Source: Bacillota bacterium
GTDB taxonomy: Bacteria; Bacillota; Clostridia; Lachnospirales; Lachnospiraceae
Reading direction: 5' to 3'
DNA length: 64,000 nucleotides
NCBI GenBank assembly: GCA_023386315.1
Contig: JAEWJZ010000025.1
Span: 1 to 64,000 of the forward strand
Shown: one piece after another, positions 19,947-31,028 of the stretch
Numbering within the stretch: the first letter of the stretch is position 1
Layout: every line of letters starts with the position of its first letter
The notes under the pieces: model-generated
Databases searched by the model: none
The model's input: the letters and a program-made list of their open reading frames with translations, nothing else
Told to the model about the DNA's origin: nothing
Made by a program: the position numbers and the translations under genes

Positions 19947-21473
19947 ATGTTAAATATCATTAAAGCACATAAACGAGCAGTTCTTATTCTTACTGCAGCT
20001 GTATTGTTTGCAGCAGTGTACGGTATGTTTGTATACAAACAGGCAGAAACCAGTTCTCAATTTGGGCAGAAACCAGAAGAGGTCACTCCTGATGAGAGCA
20101 GTCAGATCATGAAACTGGAAACGGTTAACAAAGCTGTTTTGCCTGCTACAGAAAGTGAAGCACAGAAAGCACCCATACCGGATAATTTAAGAGAAGGTGC
20201 AGAGCACCCTTTTGTAGCTGAATTGCAGGAGAGGCTGATGGAGCTGGGATTTATGGATAATGATGAACCGACTCCGTTCTACGGACCTGTAACTGCCAAC
20301 GCCATCAGGATATACCAAAGGCAGAATAATATTGTACAGGACGGAATTGCGGGACCAGAGACTCTGACTTCACTTTTCTCCCAGGAAGCAAAGTATTATG
20401 CCGTATCCCTGGGGATTTCCGGGGATGATGTCAAACGAATCCAAAACAGACTTTATGAGCTGGGTTATCTTGCGAAGGAAGAGGAAGTAACCGGAGAGTT
20501 TAACGAAACAACAGAAAAAGCAGTAATGAAACTGCAGGAGCTCAACCAGCTGTCAATTGACGGAAAGGTAGGGCGCATGACAATCAGTCTGCTTTACAGT
20601 GAAGAGGTGAAACCTGATTATCTGACCTACGGAGAGAAAAATGAAGTGGTTCTTTCCGCGCAAAAACGTTTAAAAAGTCTGGGGTATTTAACGACTGTAC
20701 CAGATGGTAATTATGGAAAAGATACGGTAGCGGCAGTAAAGCAGTTCCAGGGCAGAAATGATCTGGTAGTGGATGGATACCTGGGACCTTCTACAAGAAT
20801 TGCGTTAGAACAGGAGGAAGCCACACCCAATGGAATCATGCTGGGAGAACAGGGAGAGAGTGTAAAGCGGATACAGGAACTTTTAAATAAGTACGGTTAT
20901 CTGTCCTCTTCTAATGTTACCGGGTATTTTGGAGAGGTAACCGAGCAGTCTGTGAAGCGCTTTCAGAAAGATAATGGTTTGAAAGCAGATGGGTCGGTTG
21001 GTATCCGGACTCTTTCGCTGCTTACCGCAGATAAGGCTGCCAAAGCGGGCAGGAGCTCCCTCCCTGCAGCAGGAGATGCTGGCACTGGTGGTGGAGGTAA
21101 AACAGTTAATGGAAACGTAAAGGCATTTATTGATATCGCAGCATCGAAGGTGGGATCAAAGTATGTATGGGGGTCCAAAGGACCCAATTCGTTTGACTGT
21201 TCCGGTTTTGTTTACTGGAGTCTGAATCAGATCGGTGTAAGACAGAGTTACCTTACTTCCGGCGGTTGGAAAAGCATGGGAAAATACAAAAGAATATCCA
21301 ATTACAACGATATAAAGCCAGGTGATATTGTGGTGGAAAATGGTCATATGGGGATTGCAGCAGAGGGCGGAAAGGTGATTGATGCTTCTTCCAGCAATGG
21401 AAAAGTAGTTTACCGGCAGCGGACAGACTGGTGGAGAAATAACTTTATTGTAGCGTGGAGAATATTCGAATAG
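19947..21473 (+). CDS. Peptidoglycan-binding NlpC/P60 endopeptidase
   Basis: A 508-residue wall hydrolase. The N-terminal helix (residues 10-30) serves as signal anchor. Four PG_binding_1 repeats follow, each carrying a GxxVxxxQxxLxxLGY-type motif (about residues 85-150, 155-215, 225-290 and 295-355). A Gly/Ser linker leads to a C-terminal NlpC/P60 domain (about 385-508) with the catalytic Cys in FDCSGFVYW and His in NGHMGIA. It should cleave stem peptides of peptidoglycan outside the membrane. It follows the VanW gene by 39 bp in the same direction, so the two probably form a wall-remodelling pair. The domain order resembles clostridial spore or cell-separation hydrolases, but that role is inference. 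Confidence 0.93.
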   Translation: MLNIIKAHKRAVLILTAAVLFAAVYGMFVYKQAETSSQFGQKPEEVTPDESSQIMKLETVNKAVLPATESEAQKAPIPDNLREGAEHPFVAELQERLMELGFMDNDEPTPFYGPVTANAIRIYQRQNNIVQDGIAGPETLTSLFSQEAKYYAVSLGISGDDVKRIQNRLYELGYLAKEEEVTGEFNETTEKAVMKLQELNQLSIDGKVGRMTISLLYSEEVKPDYLTYGEKNEVVLSAQKRLKSLGYLTTVPDGNYGKDTVAAVKQFQGRNDLVVDGYLGPSTRIALEQEEATPNGIMLGEQGESVKRIQELLNKYGYLSSSNVTGYFGEVTEQSVKRFQKDNGLKADGSVGIRTLSLLTADKAAKAGRSSLPAAGDAGTGGGGKTVNGNVKAFIDIAASKVGSKYVWGSKGPNSFDCSGFVYWSLNQIGVRQSYLTSGGWKSMGKYKRISNYNDIKPGDIVVENGHMGIAAEGGKVIDASSSNGKVVYRQRTDWWRNNFIVAWRIFE

Positions 21474-21487
21474 TTAAATAATTTATC

Positions 21488-21516
21488 TTGCTAAAATCAT
21501 TTTTTTATATTATACT
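21488..21516 (+). promoter_or_regulatory. Promoter of the beta-glucoside operon
   Basis: TTGCTA (21488-21493) and TATACT (21511-21516) are 17 bases apart, just upstream of the antiterminator element and its terminator. Confidence 0.6.
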
Positions 21517-21526
21517 ATGGTCAAGT

Positions 21527-21555
21527 GGATGGTGATTGCATTTGCAAGCTATACC
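21527..21555 (+). promoter_or_regulatory. Ribonucleic antiterminator (RAT) candidate for the LicT/BglG protein
   Basis: The transcript leader contains GGT-GAT-TGC-ATTT-GCA-AGCTAT-ACC, which can form a short two-part hairpin with an asymmetric internal loop, as in BglG/LicT-type RAT elements. Its last bases (ACC) are also the first bases of the terminator stem that follows, so the two structures exclude each other. Confidence 0.6.
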
Positions 21556-21614
21556 TGTTTATTATGTTATTGTGGCAGTTTTTGCTCATAATACATGGTA
21601 AACAGGTTTTTTTT
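21553..21614 (+). terminator. Leader terminator controlled by antitermination
   Basis: ACCTGTTTA (21553-21561) pairs perfectly with TAAACAGGT (21599-21607), followed by seven more T residues. It lies between the promoter and the antiterminator gene and overlaps the RAT candidate. Confidence 0.8.
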
Positions 21615-21668
21615 CGCCAAAAACTGGAACTTGAGGATCGTTTATACCATTGGACAGGGGTGAGAAGC

Positions 21669-22511
21669 ATGATCATTTACAAAATTTTTAATAACAATGC
21701 TGTAGTTATTAAAGATGAAAACGGGGTGGAGAAGGTTGTTATGGGCTGCGGCCTGGCGTTTAAAAAGAAAAACGGAGATGAGCTTGATGAAAGTAAGATT
21801 GATAAGATTTTTGTTTTGTCCGACCCCCTGATAAACAATCGGTTTCAGGAACTGGTTGCCAATATTCCCATCAGTTATGTGGAACTTGGTGAGGAGATTA
21901 TTGAATATGCTTCAAAGATTTTAGAGGCAGACTTAAATGATACCATTCATTTATCCTTAATCGATCATATTTATTCTGCAGTGAAACGGTTCCAGGAGGG
22001 GATCGGAATAAAAAATGCCATTCTCTGGGATATAAAGAAGTTTTATAAGAAAGAATTTGAGATTGGTTTAAAGGCTCTGGATATGATAGAAAAACGTTTT
22101 TCCATCCGTCTGCCGGAAGATGAAGCCGGTTTTATTGCCATTCATTTTGTGGAAGCTGTGACAAAAAAAGGCGCTGAGGAGATTCATCAGGTTGCTGAGC
22201 TGATCGCTGAGATCACAAGCATCGTTTCCTATAATTTTCACTTGTTCTTTAACGAAGATTCATTATATTATTACCGATTTATCACTCATCTGAAGTTTTT
22301 CGCCCAGAGACTGCTGGAGGGAAAAACCTATCTTGATGATGAACAGGATGATCTTCTTATGATCATTAAGAAAAAATATGTGAATGCCTATGAGTGTGCC
22401 CAAAAGATCTGTGAGTTTCTTAAAAAGAAATATAACTATCAGGTATCCAATGATGAAAAGCTGTATTTAACGCTTCATATTGAACGAGTTGTTTATAAGA
22501 CTGTTTTATGA
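21669..22511 (+). CDS. licT: BglG/LicT-family transcriptional antiterminator
   Basis: A 280-residue protein with an N-terminal CAT RNA-binding domain (MIIYKIFNNNAVVIKDENG, about 1-55) and two PRD domains (about 65-170 and 175-280) containing the conserved His residues, for example in DHIYSAVKRF and FIAIHFVEA. In this family, PTS phosphorylation of the PRDs decides whether the protein binds the RAT hairpin and prevents termination. The ATG at 21669 was chosen because the family starts exactly there; the longer reading frame runs back through the leader terminator. It is followed by the PTS permease and phospho-glucosidase it should control. Confidence 0.93.
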   Translation: MIIYKIFNNNAVVIKDENGVEKVVMGCGLAFKKKNGDELDESKIDKIFVLSDPLINNRFQELVANIPISYVELGEEIIEYASKILEADLNDTIHLSLIDHIYSAVKRFQEGIGIKNAILWDIKKFYKKEFEIGLKALDMIEKRFSIRLPEDEAGFIAIHFVEAVTKKGAEEIHQVAELIAEITSIVSYNFHLFFNEDSLYYYRFITHLKFFAQRLLEGKTYLDDEQDDLLMIIKKKYVNAYECAQKICEFLKKKYNYQVSNDEKLYLTLHIERVVYKTVL

Positions 22512-22556
22512 CAAGATGGTTACATTAGGTTGGCTAAACTTTCATATTTCAAATAA

Positions 22557-25874
<3,318 letters not shown>

Positions 25875-25876
25875 TA

Positions 25877-25920
25877 ACAGGGACATGCCGGTGTTTTCCT
25901 CCGGTATGTCCCTGTTTTGT
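25877..25920 (+). terminator. Terminator of the beta-glucoside operon
   Basis: CAGGGACATGCCGG pairs with CCGGTATGTCCCTG (one G-T mismatch) around a short loop, then TTTTG. Confidence 0.9.
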
Positions 25921-25932
25921 AATAAAATACTA

Positions 25933-25961
25933 TTGACAGGAATTCAAGCCGGGAGTAATAT
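25933..25961 (+). promoter_or_regulatory. Promoter of the sdpR/sdpI-like pair
   Basis: TTGACA (25933-25938) and TAATAT (25956-25961) are spaced by exactly 17 bases. The -10 overlaps the palindromic operator that follows. Confidence 0.85.
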
Positions 25962-25988
25962 CTATTTAGAAAATTATCTAAATAGATA
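25959..25988. promoter_or_regulatory. Palindromic operator for the ArsR/SdpR-type repressor
   Basis: TATCTATTTAGA and TCTAAATAGATA form a perfect 12-base inverted repeat with a 6-base centre. It covers the end of the -10 and the start point and stops just before the ribosome site of the repressor gene, a placement that fits autorepression. Confidence 0.85.
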
Positions 25989-25999
25989 GGAGGAACATT

Positions 26000-26281
26000 T
26001 TGGGCTTCCCAGATACGTTTAAGGCTCTCTCAGATCCGGTCAGGCGGGAAATCCTGCTGATGCTGAGAAGCGGCCGCTTATCTGCCGGACAGATAGCAGA
26101 AAAATTTGATATGACAAATGCAACGATTTCATACCACCTTGCACAGTTAAAAAAGGCAGACCTGGTATTTGAAACAAAGCATAAAAATTTTATTTATTAC
26201 GAACTGAATACATCTGTTTTTGAGGAGCTTATGCTTTGGCTGTCTCAATTTAAGGGAAAGGAAGGAAATGATGAAGAATAA
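26000..26281 (+). CDS. SdpR-like ArsR-family autorepressor
   Basis: A 93-residue winged-helix protein. FKALSDPVRREILLMLRSG is the family opening, and the recognition helix lies in TNATISYHLAQLKKADLV. There is no metal-binding Cys pattern, which fits the SdpR branch rather than the metal sensors. The start is a TTG with AGGAGG eight bases before it. It overlaps the SdpI-like gene by 14 bases, so the two are translationally coupled, as in the B. subtilis sdpRI operon, where SdpI sequesters SdpR at the membrane. No sdpC toxin gene is visible here. Confidence 0.88.
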   Translation: MGFPDTFKALSDPVRREILLMLRSGRLSAGQIAEKFDMTNATISYHLAQLKKADLVFETKHKNFIYYELNTSVFEELMLWLSQFKGKEGNDEE

Positions 26282-26933
26282 AAGAACAATTATCTTAACC
26301 TCTGTTATGTGTATGCTTCCAGAGATACTGTCTGTTATACTCTATAAGAGACTTCCGGAGCAAATCGCTGTACACTGGAACAGCGCAGGTGAGGTTGACG
26401 GATATTTTCCAAAAGCTTTGGCAGCGTTTGGAATGCCTTTTGTATTTCTGCTGTTAAACTTCTATTCAAACATTCGGCTGCTCTATGACCCCAGGCGGGA
26501 GGGGCACTCGAAAGTTCTCCGTGCAATCAGTATCTGGACGATACCGCTTACTTCCCTGATTCTGATTCCCGCTACGCTTTTTATCGCCCTTGGTGTTAAA
26601 ATTCCAATGTCTGCATTATCATCTTCCGTGGTAGGTATTCTGCTTATTGTAACTGGAAATTACTTACCGAAAAGCAGGAGAAATTACGTGATGGGAGTGA
26701 GGCTTCCATGGACCTTCCATGATCCCGATAACTGGAATAAAACAAACCGGATGGCCGGCCACATTATGGTGGCTGGAGGAGTTATTATCCTGGTGAGCGG
26801 ATATTTGCAGCAAATAGCTGTTATACATGGAGTTTCAATTATTGTTGTTATAACAGCTTTGATCATTGCAATTCCCTTTTTTTATTCCTTTTCCCTCTAT
26901 AAGAAAGAGCAGGATAAAAATCCCCTTACGTAA
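26268..26933 (+). CDS. SdpI-like membrane protein (DUF1648 + SdpI domain)
   Basis: A 221-residue membrane protein with about six helices. The N-terminal DUF1648 part has the pattern LPEQIAVHWNSAGEVDGY. The SdpI part has YLPKSRRNYVMGVRLPWT followed by two helices. In B. subtilis, SdpI confers immunity to the SDP toxin and acts as a signal-transducing receptor for SdpR. Start at the first ATG of an ATGATG pair preceded by GGAAGG. Because no toxin gene is present, it may give orphan immunity or sense another membrane-active peptide (inference). Confidence 0.88.
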   Translation: MMKNKRTIILTSVMCMLPEILSVILYKRLPEQIAVHWNSAGEVDGYFPKALAAFGMPFVFLLLNFYSNIRLLYDPRREGHSKVLRAISIWTIPLTSLILIPATLFIALGVKIPMSALSSSVVGILLIVTGNYLPKSRRNYVMGVRLPWTFHDPDNWNKTNRMAGHIMVAGGVIILVSGYLQQIAVIHGVSIIVVITALIIAIPFFYSFSLYKKEQDKNPLT

Positions 26934-26937
26934 TGTA

Positions 26938-26968
26938 TTGCTAGTGACGCTGCGTCATGTTGTAAAAT
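26938..26968 (+). promoter_or_regulatory. MerR-type promoter with dyad in a 19-base spacer
   Basis: TTGCTA (26938-26943) and TAAAAT (26963-26968) are separated by 19 bases. The spacer contains the palindrome TGACGC-T-GCGTCA (26945-26957). A long spacer with a centred dyad is the hallmark of promoters activated by DNA distortion through MerR proteins; the next gene encodes one. Confidence 0.7.
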
Positions 26969-26986
26969 TGAGAAGAGGTGATGTAA

Positions 26987-27706
26987 ATGTTAAAATTTTT
27001 TACAACAGGTGAGCTTGCAAAAATATGTAATGTAAGCATACGAACGGTACAGTTCTACGACAAAGAGAATATCGTGAAGCCATCAAAACTAAGCGATGGC
27101 GGACGAAGACTGTATACGGAGGAAGAGGTTAAAAAGTTTCGGTGTATTTGCCTTTATAAGGCTCTTGGTTTTTCGCTTGATGAAATTAAAAAAGTATCAC
27201 AAACCCAGAATCCATACGGGCTTCTGTCAGAAATCGTCTTTTCCCAGAGATTAAAAATAGAAGAGGAGATCAAAAGTCTGGAACAGATGAGGGCGAGGTT
27301 AGGCATTATTACGGAACAAATCAGCGAGGCTGGAAAAGTGGAAGTGGAAAGTATTGATGATCTGGAGGAGCTGATGCGGAGAAAAGAGCGTCATAAAAGG
27401 ACGGATGTTATGACGTATATTTTTTTAGCCTGTTATGTTCTCCTGCTTTTGTCAGGATTTCCGATTGCAGTTTCCCTCGGTGGATTTGCACCTGGGGTAA
27501 TGGTTGTGGCAGCCGTGATTCTTTTGTCAGGATTGATTTTTTACCATTCACAAGTCAATTCTTATGTTTGCCCTGTTTGCGGAAAACGGTTTTCCATAGG
27601 CTTTTTGAAAGATGCATTTTCTTTCAATGACATTGGGAAGGGGAAATATCTCAAGTGTCCGTCCTGCGGCCGGAAAGGGTGGTTTAAAGAAACTTATTTC
27701 CATTAA
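26987..27706 (+). CDS. MerR-family regulator with two membrane helices and a C-terminal zinc ribbon
   Basis: A 239-residue protein. Residues 1-75 are a MerR winged helix (TTGELAKICNVSIRTVQFYD, then the GGRRLY wing). A coiled-coil dimer helix follows (about 85-135). Two hydrophobic segments (about 142-160 and 167-185) predict membrane insertion. The last 45 residues carry a zinc-ribbon pattern, CPVCG and CPSCG. MerR proteins are normally soluble, so this domain combination suggests membrane-tethered sensing. RBS GAAGAGGTG. The next gene, a surface-type serine hydrolase 26 bp downstream, is probably co-transcribed and may be its target. Confidence 0.85.
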   Translation: MLKFFTTGELAKICNVSIRTVQFYDKENIVKPSKLSDGGRRLYTEEEVKKFRCICLYKALGFSLDEIKKVSQTQNPYGLLSEIVFSQRLKIEEEIKSLEQMRARLGIITEQISEAGKVEVESIDDLEELMRRKERHKRTDVMTYIFLACYVLLLLSGFPIAVSLGGFAPGVMVVAAVILLSGLIFYHSQVNSYVCPVCGKRFSIGFLKDAFSFNDIGKGKYLKCPSCGRKGWFKETYFH

Positions 27707-27732
27707 AGTTTAAACATTCTATGGGGAGAGTT

Positions 27733-28881
27733 ATGAAGAAATTAGCTGTAATACTATTTGTTCTGGTTATACTGGCGGCGGCTTTCCTGTCGAATCTGTT
27801 CCGAATCAGACTCAACCGTCTGAAGAATTTAAAGGATACAGGGGATCTGCAGGGGAGAATTGATCAGTTTGGAGAGAATTATTTAAAATCAAATAATGGT
27901 GTGGGTCTTGTTATCGGAGTGGTTCAAAGAGGGAACGTTTCTATTCAGGGGTACGGAAGAATCAGTAAAGAAAGCGATAAGAGTCCTGATGAAATGTCCC
28001 TTTTTGAGCTGGCATCGGTTGGAAAGCTTTTTACGGCTGCAGCGCTTTTACAGTTTGCAGACAGAGGAGATCTTTCTGCCGGCGACAGAATCGATCAATA
28101 TTTAGCTGATGAAGTAAAACTTCCCGAAACAGCGCAAGCCACAACCTTAATACAGCTGGCCACCCATACCTCTGGCTTTCCTTCCATACCTGACAGCTTA
28201 AGAAGAAGGATGAAAGATCAGAAGTATCCATATAAAAGTCTGACAAAGGCAGATCTTTATGAATATCTTTCCACCTGCAAAGGAAAAAAGAGGGCAGGGC
28301 ATTATGAGTATTCCAATTTCGGCATGGGACTATTAGGTCATATCTTTGAGTTAAAATATAAAGATACATATGAGAATATTATAAAAAAAGAGATCTGCAG
28401 CCAGTTAGATATGGAAAACACAACGATAACCCTGAACGAAAGCCAGCAAAAGCTTCTGGCACAGGGCTATGATGCAAAAGGCGCTCCCAATCCTGTCTGG
28501 GAAGATTATGTTCTGACAGGTGCAGGTTCGTTTTTATCAAATGCGGAAGATATGGTGAAATTTATAAAGGCAAATCTGGATGAAGAGAAAACTCCGCTTT
28601 CCGCCTCGCTGTTTAAAACCCATGTAAAGCAGATGAATGGAAAAACCGGTCTTGGGTGGCATTTTCCAATGCTTGGAGAAAGGCTTCTGGGATTAAATGA
28701 TATCATCTGGCACAATGGAATGGCGGGAGGCTACAGCAGCTATATCGCAATAGATAAAAAACATGAAACTGGAATCATTATTTTATCAAATACTGCTTGT
28801 GATGTCAGAGCACTTGGTGTTAAAATTTTACTGTATGCCCGTAATATCTCGCTTAATAATGATGGAATTGGAGAATCATGA
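27733..28881 (+). CDS. Beta-lactamase/PBP-fold serine hydrolase, membrane-anchored
   Basis: A 382-residue protein of the class C beta-lactamase family (Pfam Beta-lactamase, DD-peptidase or esterase type). One N-terminal helix (about 3-20) anchors or exports it. The catalytic SxxK is SVGK in ELASVGKLFT. The Tyr motif is YSN in HYEYSNFG, and the third box is HNG in IIWHNGMAGGY, in place of KTG. Such proteins act on D-amino-acid peptides, esters or wall precursors; being a true beta-lactamase is unlikely to be the only option. The ATG at 27721 is in frame but its codons contain the GGGGAG ribosome site, so 27733 is preferred. Confidence 0.87.
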   Translation: MKKLAVILFVLVILAAAFLSNLFRIRLNRLKNLKDTGDLQGRIDQFGENYLKSNNGVGLVIGVVQRGNVSIQGYGRISKESDKSPDEMSLFELASVGKLFTAAALLQFADRGDLSAGDRIDQYLADEVKLPETAQATTLIQLATHTSGFPSIPDSLRRRMKDQKYPYKSLTKADLYEYLSTCKGKKRAGHYEYSNFGMGLLGHIFELKYKDTYENIIKKEICSQLDMENTTITLNESQQKLLAQGYDAKGAPNPVWEDYVLTGAGSFLSNAEDMVKFIKANLDEEKTPLSASLFKTHVKQMNGKTGLGWHFPMLGERLLGLNDIIWHNGMAGGYSSYIAIDKKHETGIIILSNTACDVRALGVKILLYARNISLNNDGIGES

Positions 28882-28970
28882 AGATAGATCGATGCATTTA
28901 TTGCCATAAGGAAATTTTAATTACTCATACGCTGCATACCGGGAATAATGAAAACAACAAAACTTGTTAA
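28878..28970 (+). CDS. Possible 30-residue Cys/His-rich small protein
   Basis: An ATGA overlap couples this ORF to the stop of the serine hydrolase. The peptide begins MKIDRCIYCHKE and ends in Cys, with three His residues between, so a CxxC-plus-His/Cys metal site is imaginable. No separate ribosome site is seen. It is short and overlaps the next small ORF in another frame, so it may be a chance reading frame. Confidence 0.3.
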   Translation: MKIDRCIYCHKEILITHTLHTGNNENNKTC

Positions 28971-29028
28971 ATTTTTGGGCGTAGTTTTTATCTTAATGGG
29001 ACTTATCTTAATATACATACTAAATTAA
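28948..29028 (+). CDS. Possible 26-residue single-helix membrane peptide
   Basis: The frame encodes a basic start (MKTTKLVK) followed by an uninterrupted hydrophobic stretch of about 17 residues ending ILIYILN. This is the usual shape of small membrane peptides that modulate sensor kinases or transporters. A weak GGGAA precedes the ATG. It lies 47 bp before the two-component system. Too short to be certain. Confidence 0.35.
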   Translation: MKTTKLVKFLGVVFILMGLILIYILN

Positions 29029-29075
29029 GTACAATAGTTATATTAGTTTATATAAATTGAATTTGGAGGTGTTAT

Positions 29076-29750
29076 ATGGCAACAATTCTGGTGGTTGAAG
29101 ATGATAAACATACAAGACTGCTTACCTGCGCCAGATTGAAACCGTATTATGCAGTGGCAGAAGCGGAAAATGGGGAAGAAGCGTTGAAAATGCTGGATCA
29201 AAATCATATAGATCTCATTATAGCCGATATTCAGATGCCTGTTATGAATGGATATGATCTTGTAAAGGAACTGCGGGAATCAGGGATACAAATACCAGTT
29301 ATCATGCTGACAGCAATGCACACGTTTGATGATAAAAGAACAGGCTTCGCTTCTGGTACCGATGATTATATGACAAAGCCGATTGATTATGAGGAGCTTC
29401 TCTGGCGTATAAAAGCACTTCTAAGAAGGGCTAATATAGTCAGCCAGAGAAAAATTATAATTGGAGATATTACTCTTGATTCTGCCGCTTATACCGTAAC
29501 AAGAGAAGGAACAATTACAGAACTGGCTAAGAAGGAATTCGATCTTCTTTTTAAATTGCTTTCCTATCCTGGTATGATTTTTACGAAATCCCAGCTTCTT
29601 GATGAAATATGGGGGTATGAAACCAATAGCGACGAAACAACGATTAAGACCCATATAAACAGACTGAGGAACAAATTTGCAGACTGTGCGGAGTTCGAAA
29701 TCATTACAATCAGGGGACTGGGGTATAAAGCGGAGATCCATGAAAAATAA
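29076..29750 (+). CDS. OmpR/PhoB-family response regulator
   Basis: A 224-residue regulator. The receiver domain (1-115) has the acidic pair EDD at 8-10, phospho-acceptor Asp51 in IADIQMP, a Thr in MLTAMH and a Lys in TKPID. The C-terminal winged helix (about 125-222) includes the LAKKEFDLLFKLLSYPG and ETTIKTHINRLRNKF elements. RBS TTGGAGGTG. The sensor kinase overlaps its stop codon. An efflux operon starts 216 bp after the kinase and has a direct repeat in its leader, making it the most likely target. Confidence 0.95.
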   Translation: MATILVVEDDKHTRLLTCARLKPYYAVAEAENGEEALKMLDQNHIDLIIADIQMPVMNGYDLVKELRESGIQIPVIMLTAMHTFDDKRTGFASGTDDYMTKPIDYEELLWRIKALLRRANIVSQRKIIIGDITLDSAAYTVTREGTITELAKKEFDLLFKLLSYPGMIFTKSQLLDEIWGYETNSDETTIKTHINRLRNKFADCAEFEIITIRGLGYKAEIHEK

Positions 29751-30813
29751 TTACAGGAAAGGGAGGCAGACAAAAATTACAGGAAAATTTTTTAAGAAGA
29801 AACCACTTACTATACATTGGGCTGTGTGGTTTTATATTTTAATTCTTGTCAATTCTGTAATGGCTTTTGGCTTTATAACTTTTATGGGATTTGATATGGA
29901 CAGACATAATGCAATTTATATGCTGGCTATGATTCCATGGATGGGGCCGGTAGCAGGGGCAGCAATTATTAGGATTATAAGAACCCTGAAACTTCGGATG
30001 AACAAAATTTCAGATGGAATCAACCGCGTGGCCGAAGGAAATCTGGATGTGGAACTGGATTTGGACCATTCGGGAGAATATAGAGAAATGTACCAGAATT
30101 TTAACCGTATGGTAAGGGAACTTAAAAATACGAAAACAGAAATGCAGAATTTCATGAATGATTTCTCCCATGAATTTAAAACCCCCATAACATCCATTCA
30201 TGGTTTTGCAGAATTGTTATTAGAAGAAACTATCACCCAAGAGGATAGAAAACAATACCTTCAGATTATATTGGAGGAATCCCAGCGGCTGGCATCACTT
30301 TCTCAAAACACGTTATTACTTTCAAAGCTGGATGCACAGGAGGTTTTAACGGATAAAAAGGAATTTCAATTAGATGAGCAGATTAAAAAATGTGCAATTT
30401 TATTGTACCGGCAAATAGAAAAGAAACAAATCATATTAAATATGGAGCTGGCTCCCGTAACATATTATGGAAGCGCAGAACTGTTGCATCAGGTATGGAT
30501 GAATCTCATTAGTAATGCGATTAAATTTACTCCCAATGGCGGGGAGATTACTATTATAATGATTGCTGTAGGAAATCAGATCACCATTAATATATCGGAT
30601 ACAGGGATTGGGATGGATGAGGAAACTGCCGGACTTATATTTAATAAATACTATCAGGGAGATTCTTCACATGCTACCGCAGGGTTTGGACTTGGGCTTT
30701 CTATCGTGAAGCGTATTGTAGAATTATGCAAGGGTGAAATCATTGTAACCAGTGTCCTAGGCAGAGGAAGCACATTTTCAGTAGTATTACAAAATAAAAT
30801 CAATAACAATTAA
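29740..30813 (+). CDS. Membrane sensor histidine kinase
   Basis: A 357-residue kinase partner of the preceding regulator. Two membrane helices (about 26-48 and 58-80) flank a very short outer loop of about ten residues. A HAMP domain (about 80-132) follows, then a HisKA domain with phospho-acceptor His144 in FSHEFKTPITS and a HATPase domain with N-box LISNAIKF and G-boxes DTGIGMDEE and GFGLGLSIVKR. The short extracellular loop means the signal is probably read in the membrane, as in intramembrane-sensing kinases for cell-envelope stress. The ATG at 29740 overlaps the regulator gene by 11 bases; the longer frame back to 29677 lies inside it. Confidence 0.93.
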   Translation: MKNNYRKGRQTKITGKFFKKKPLTIHWAVWFYILILVNSVMAFGFITFMGFDMDRHNAIYMLAMIPWMGPVAGAAIIRIIRTLKLRMNKISDGINRVAEGNLDVELDLDHSGEYREMYQNFNRMVRELKNTKTEMQNFMNDFSHEFKTPITSIHGFAELLLEETITQEDRKQYLQIILEESQRLASLSQNTLLLSKLDAQEVLTDKKEFQLDEQIKKCAILLYRQIEKKQIILNMELAPVTYYGSAELLHQVWMNLISNAIKFTPNGGEITIIMIAVGNQITINISDTGIGMDEETAGLIFNKYYQGDSSHATAGFGLGLSIVKRIVELCKGEIIVTSVLGRGSTFSVVLQNKINNN

Positions 30814-30817
30814 ATGG

Positions 30818-30866
30818 AAAGAGGCTTTACATGAACGTTGTGATCGTGTAAATGCCTCTTTTTTTG
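30818..30866 (+). terminator. Terminator of the two-component operon
   Basis: AGAGGCTTTACA pairs with TGTAAATGCCTCT (one bulged T) around a 15-base loop, followed by a T-run. Confidence 0.85.
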
Positions 30867-30894
30867 TATTATTAAAACTTTGCTGTTTTTATTA

Positions 30895-30911
30895 GTTTAC
30901 GTTCAGTTTAC
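30895..30911 (+). promoter_or_regulatory. Direct repeat upstream of the efflux operon (response-regulator box candidate)
   Basis: GTTTAC-GTTCA-GTTTAC gives two identical hexamers with an 11-base period, the arrangement bound by OmpR/PhoB-family dimers. It lies 118 bases before the adaptor gene and just after the two-component operon. Confidence 0.5.
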
Positions 30912-31028
30912 AAACGCTTATTACAATGTCGGGTATCAATGTGCTGCAAAAAAAAGTTGTGTAATTGAACGAAGGATCCCTGTAGATAAAACAGGACCAT
31001 ATAAAAATTAATTTTTAAGGAGCAGAAA

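Noticed and set aside
27733..28881. Annotating the serine hydrolase as a beta-lactamase resistance gene
   Set aside because: The third box is HNG, not KTG, and the family is mostly peptidases and esterases; resistance cannot be claimed from sequence.
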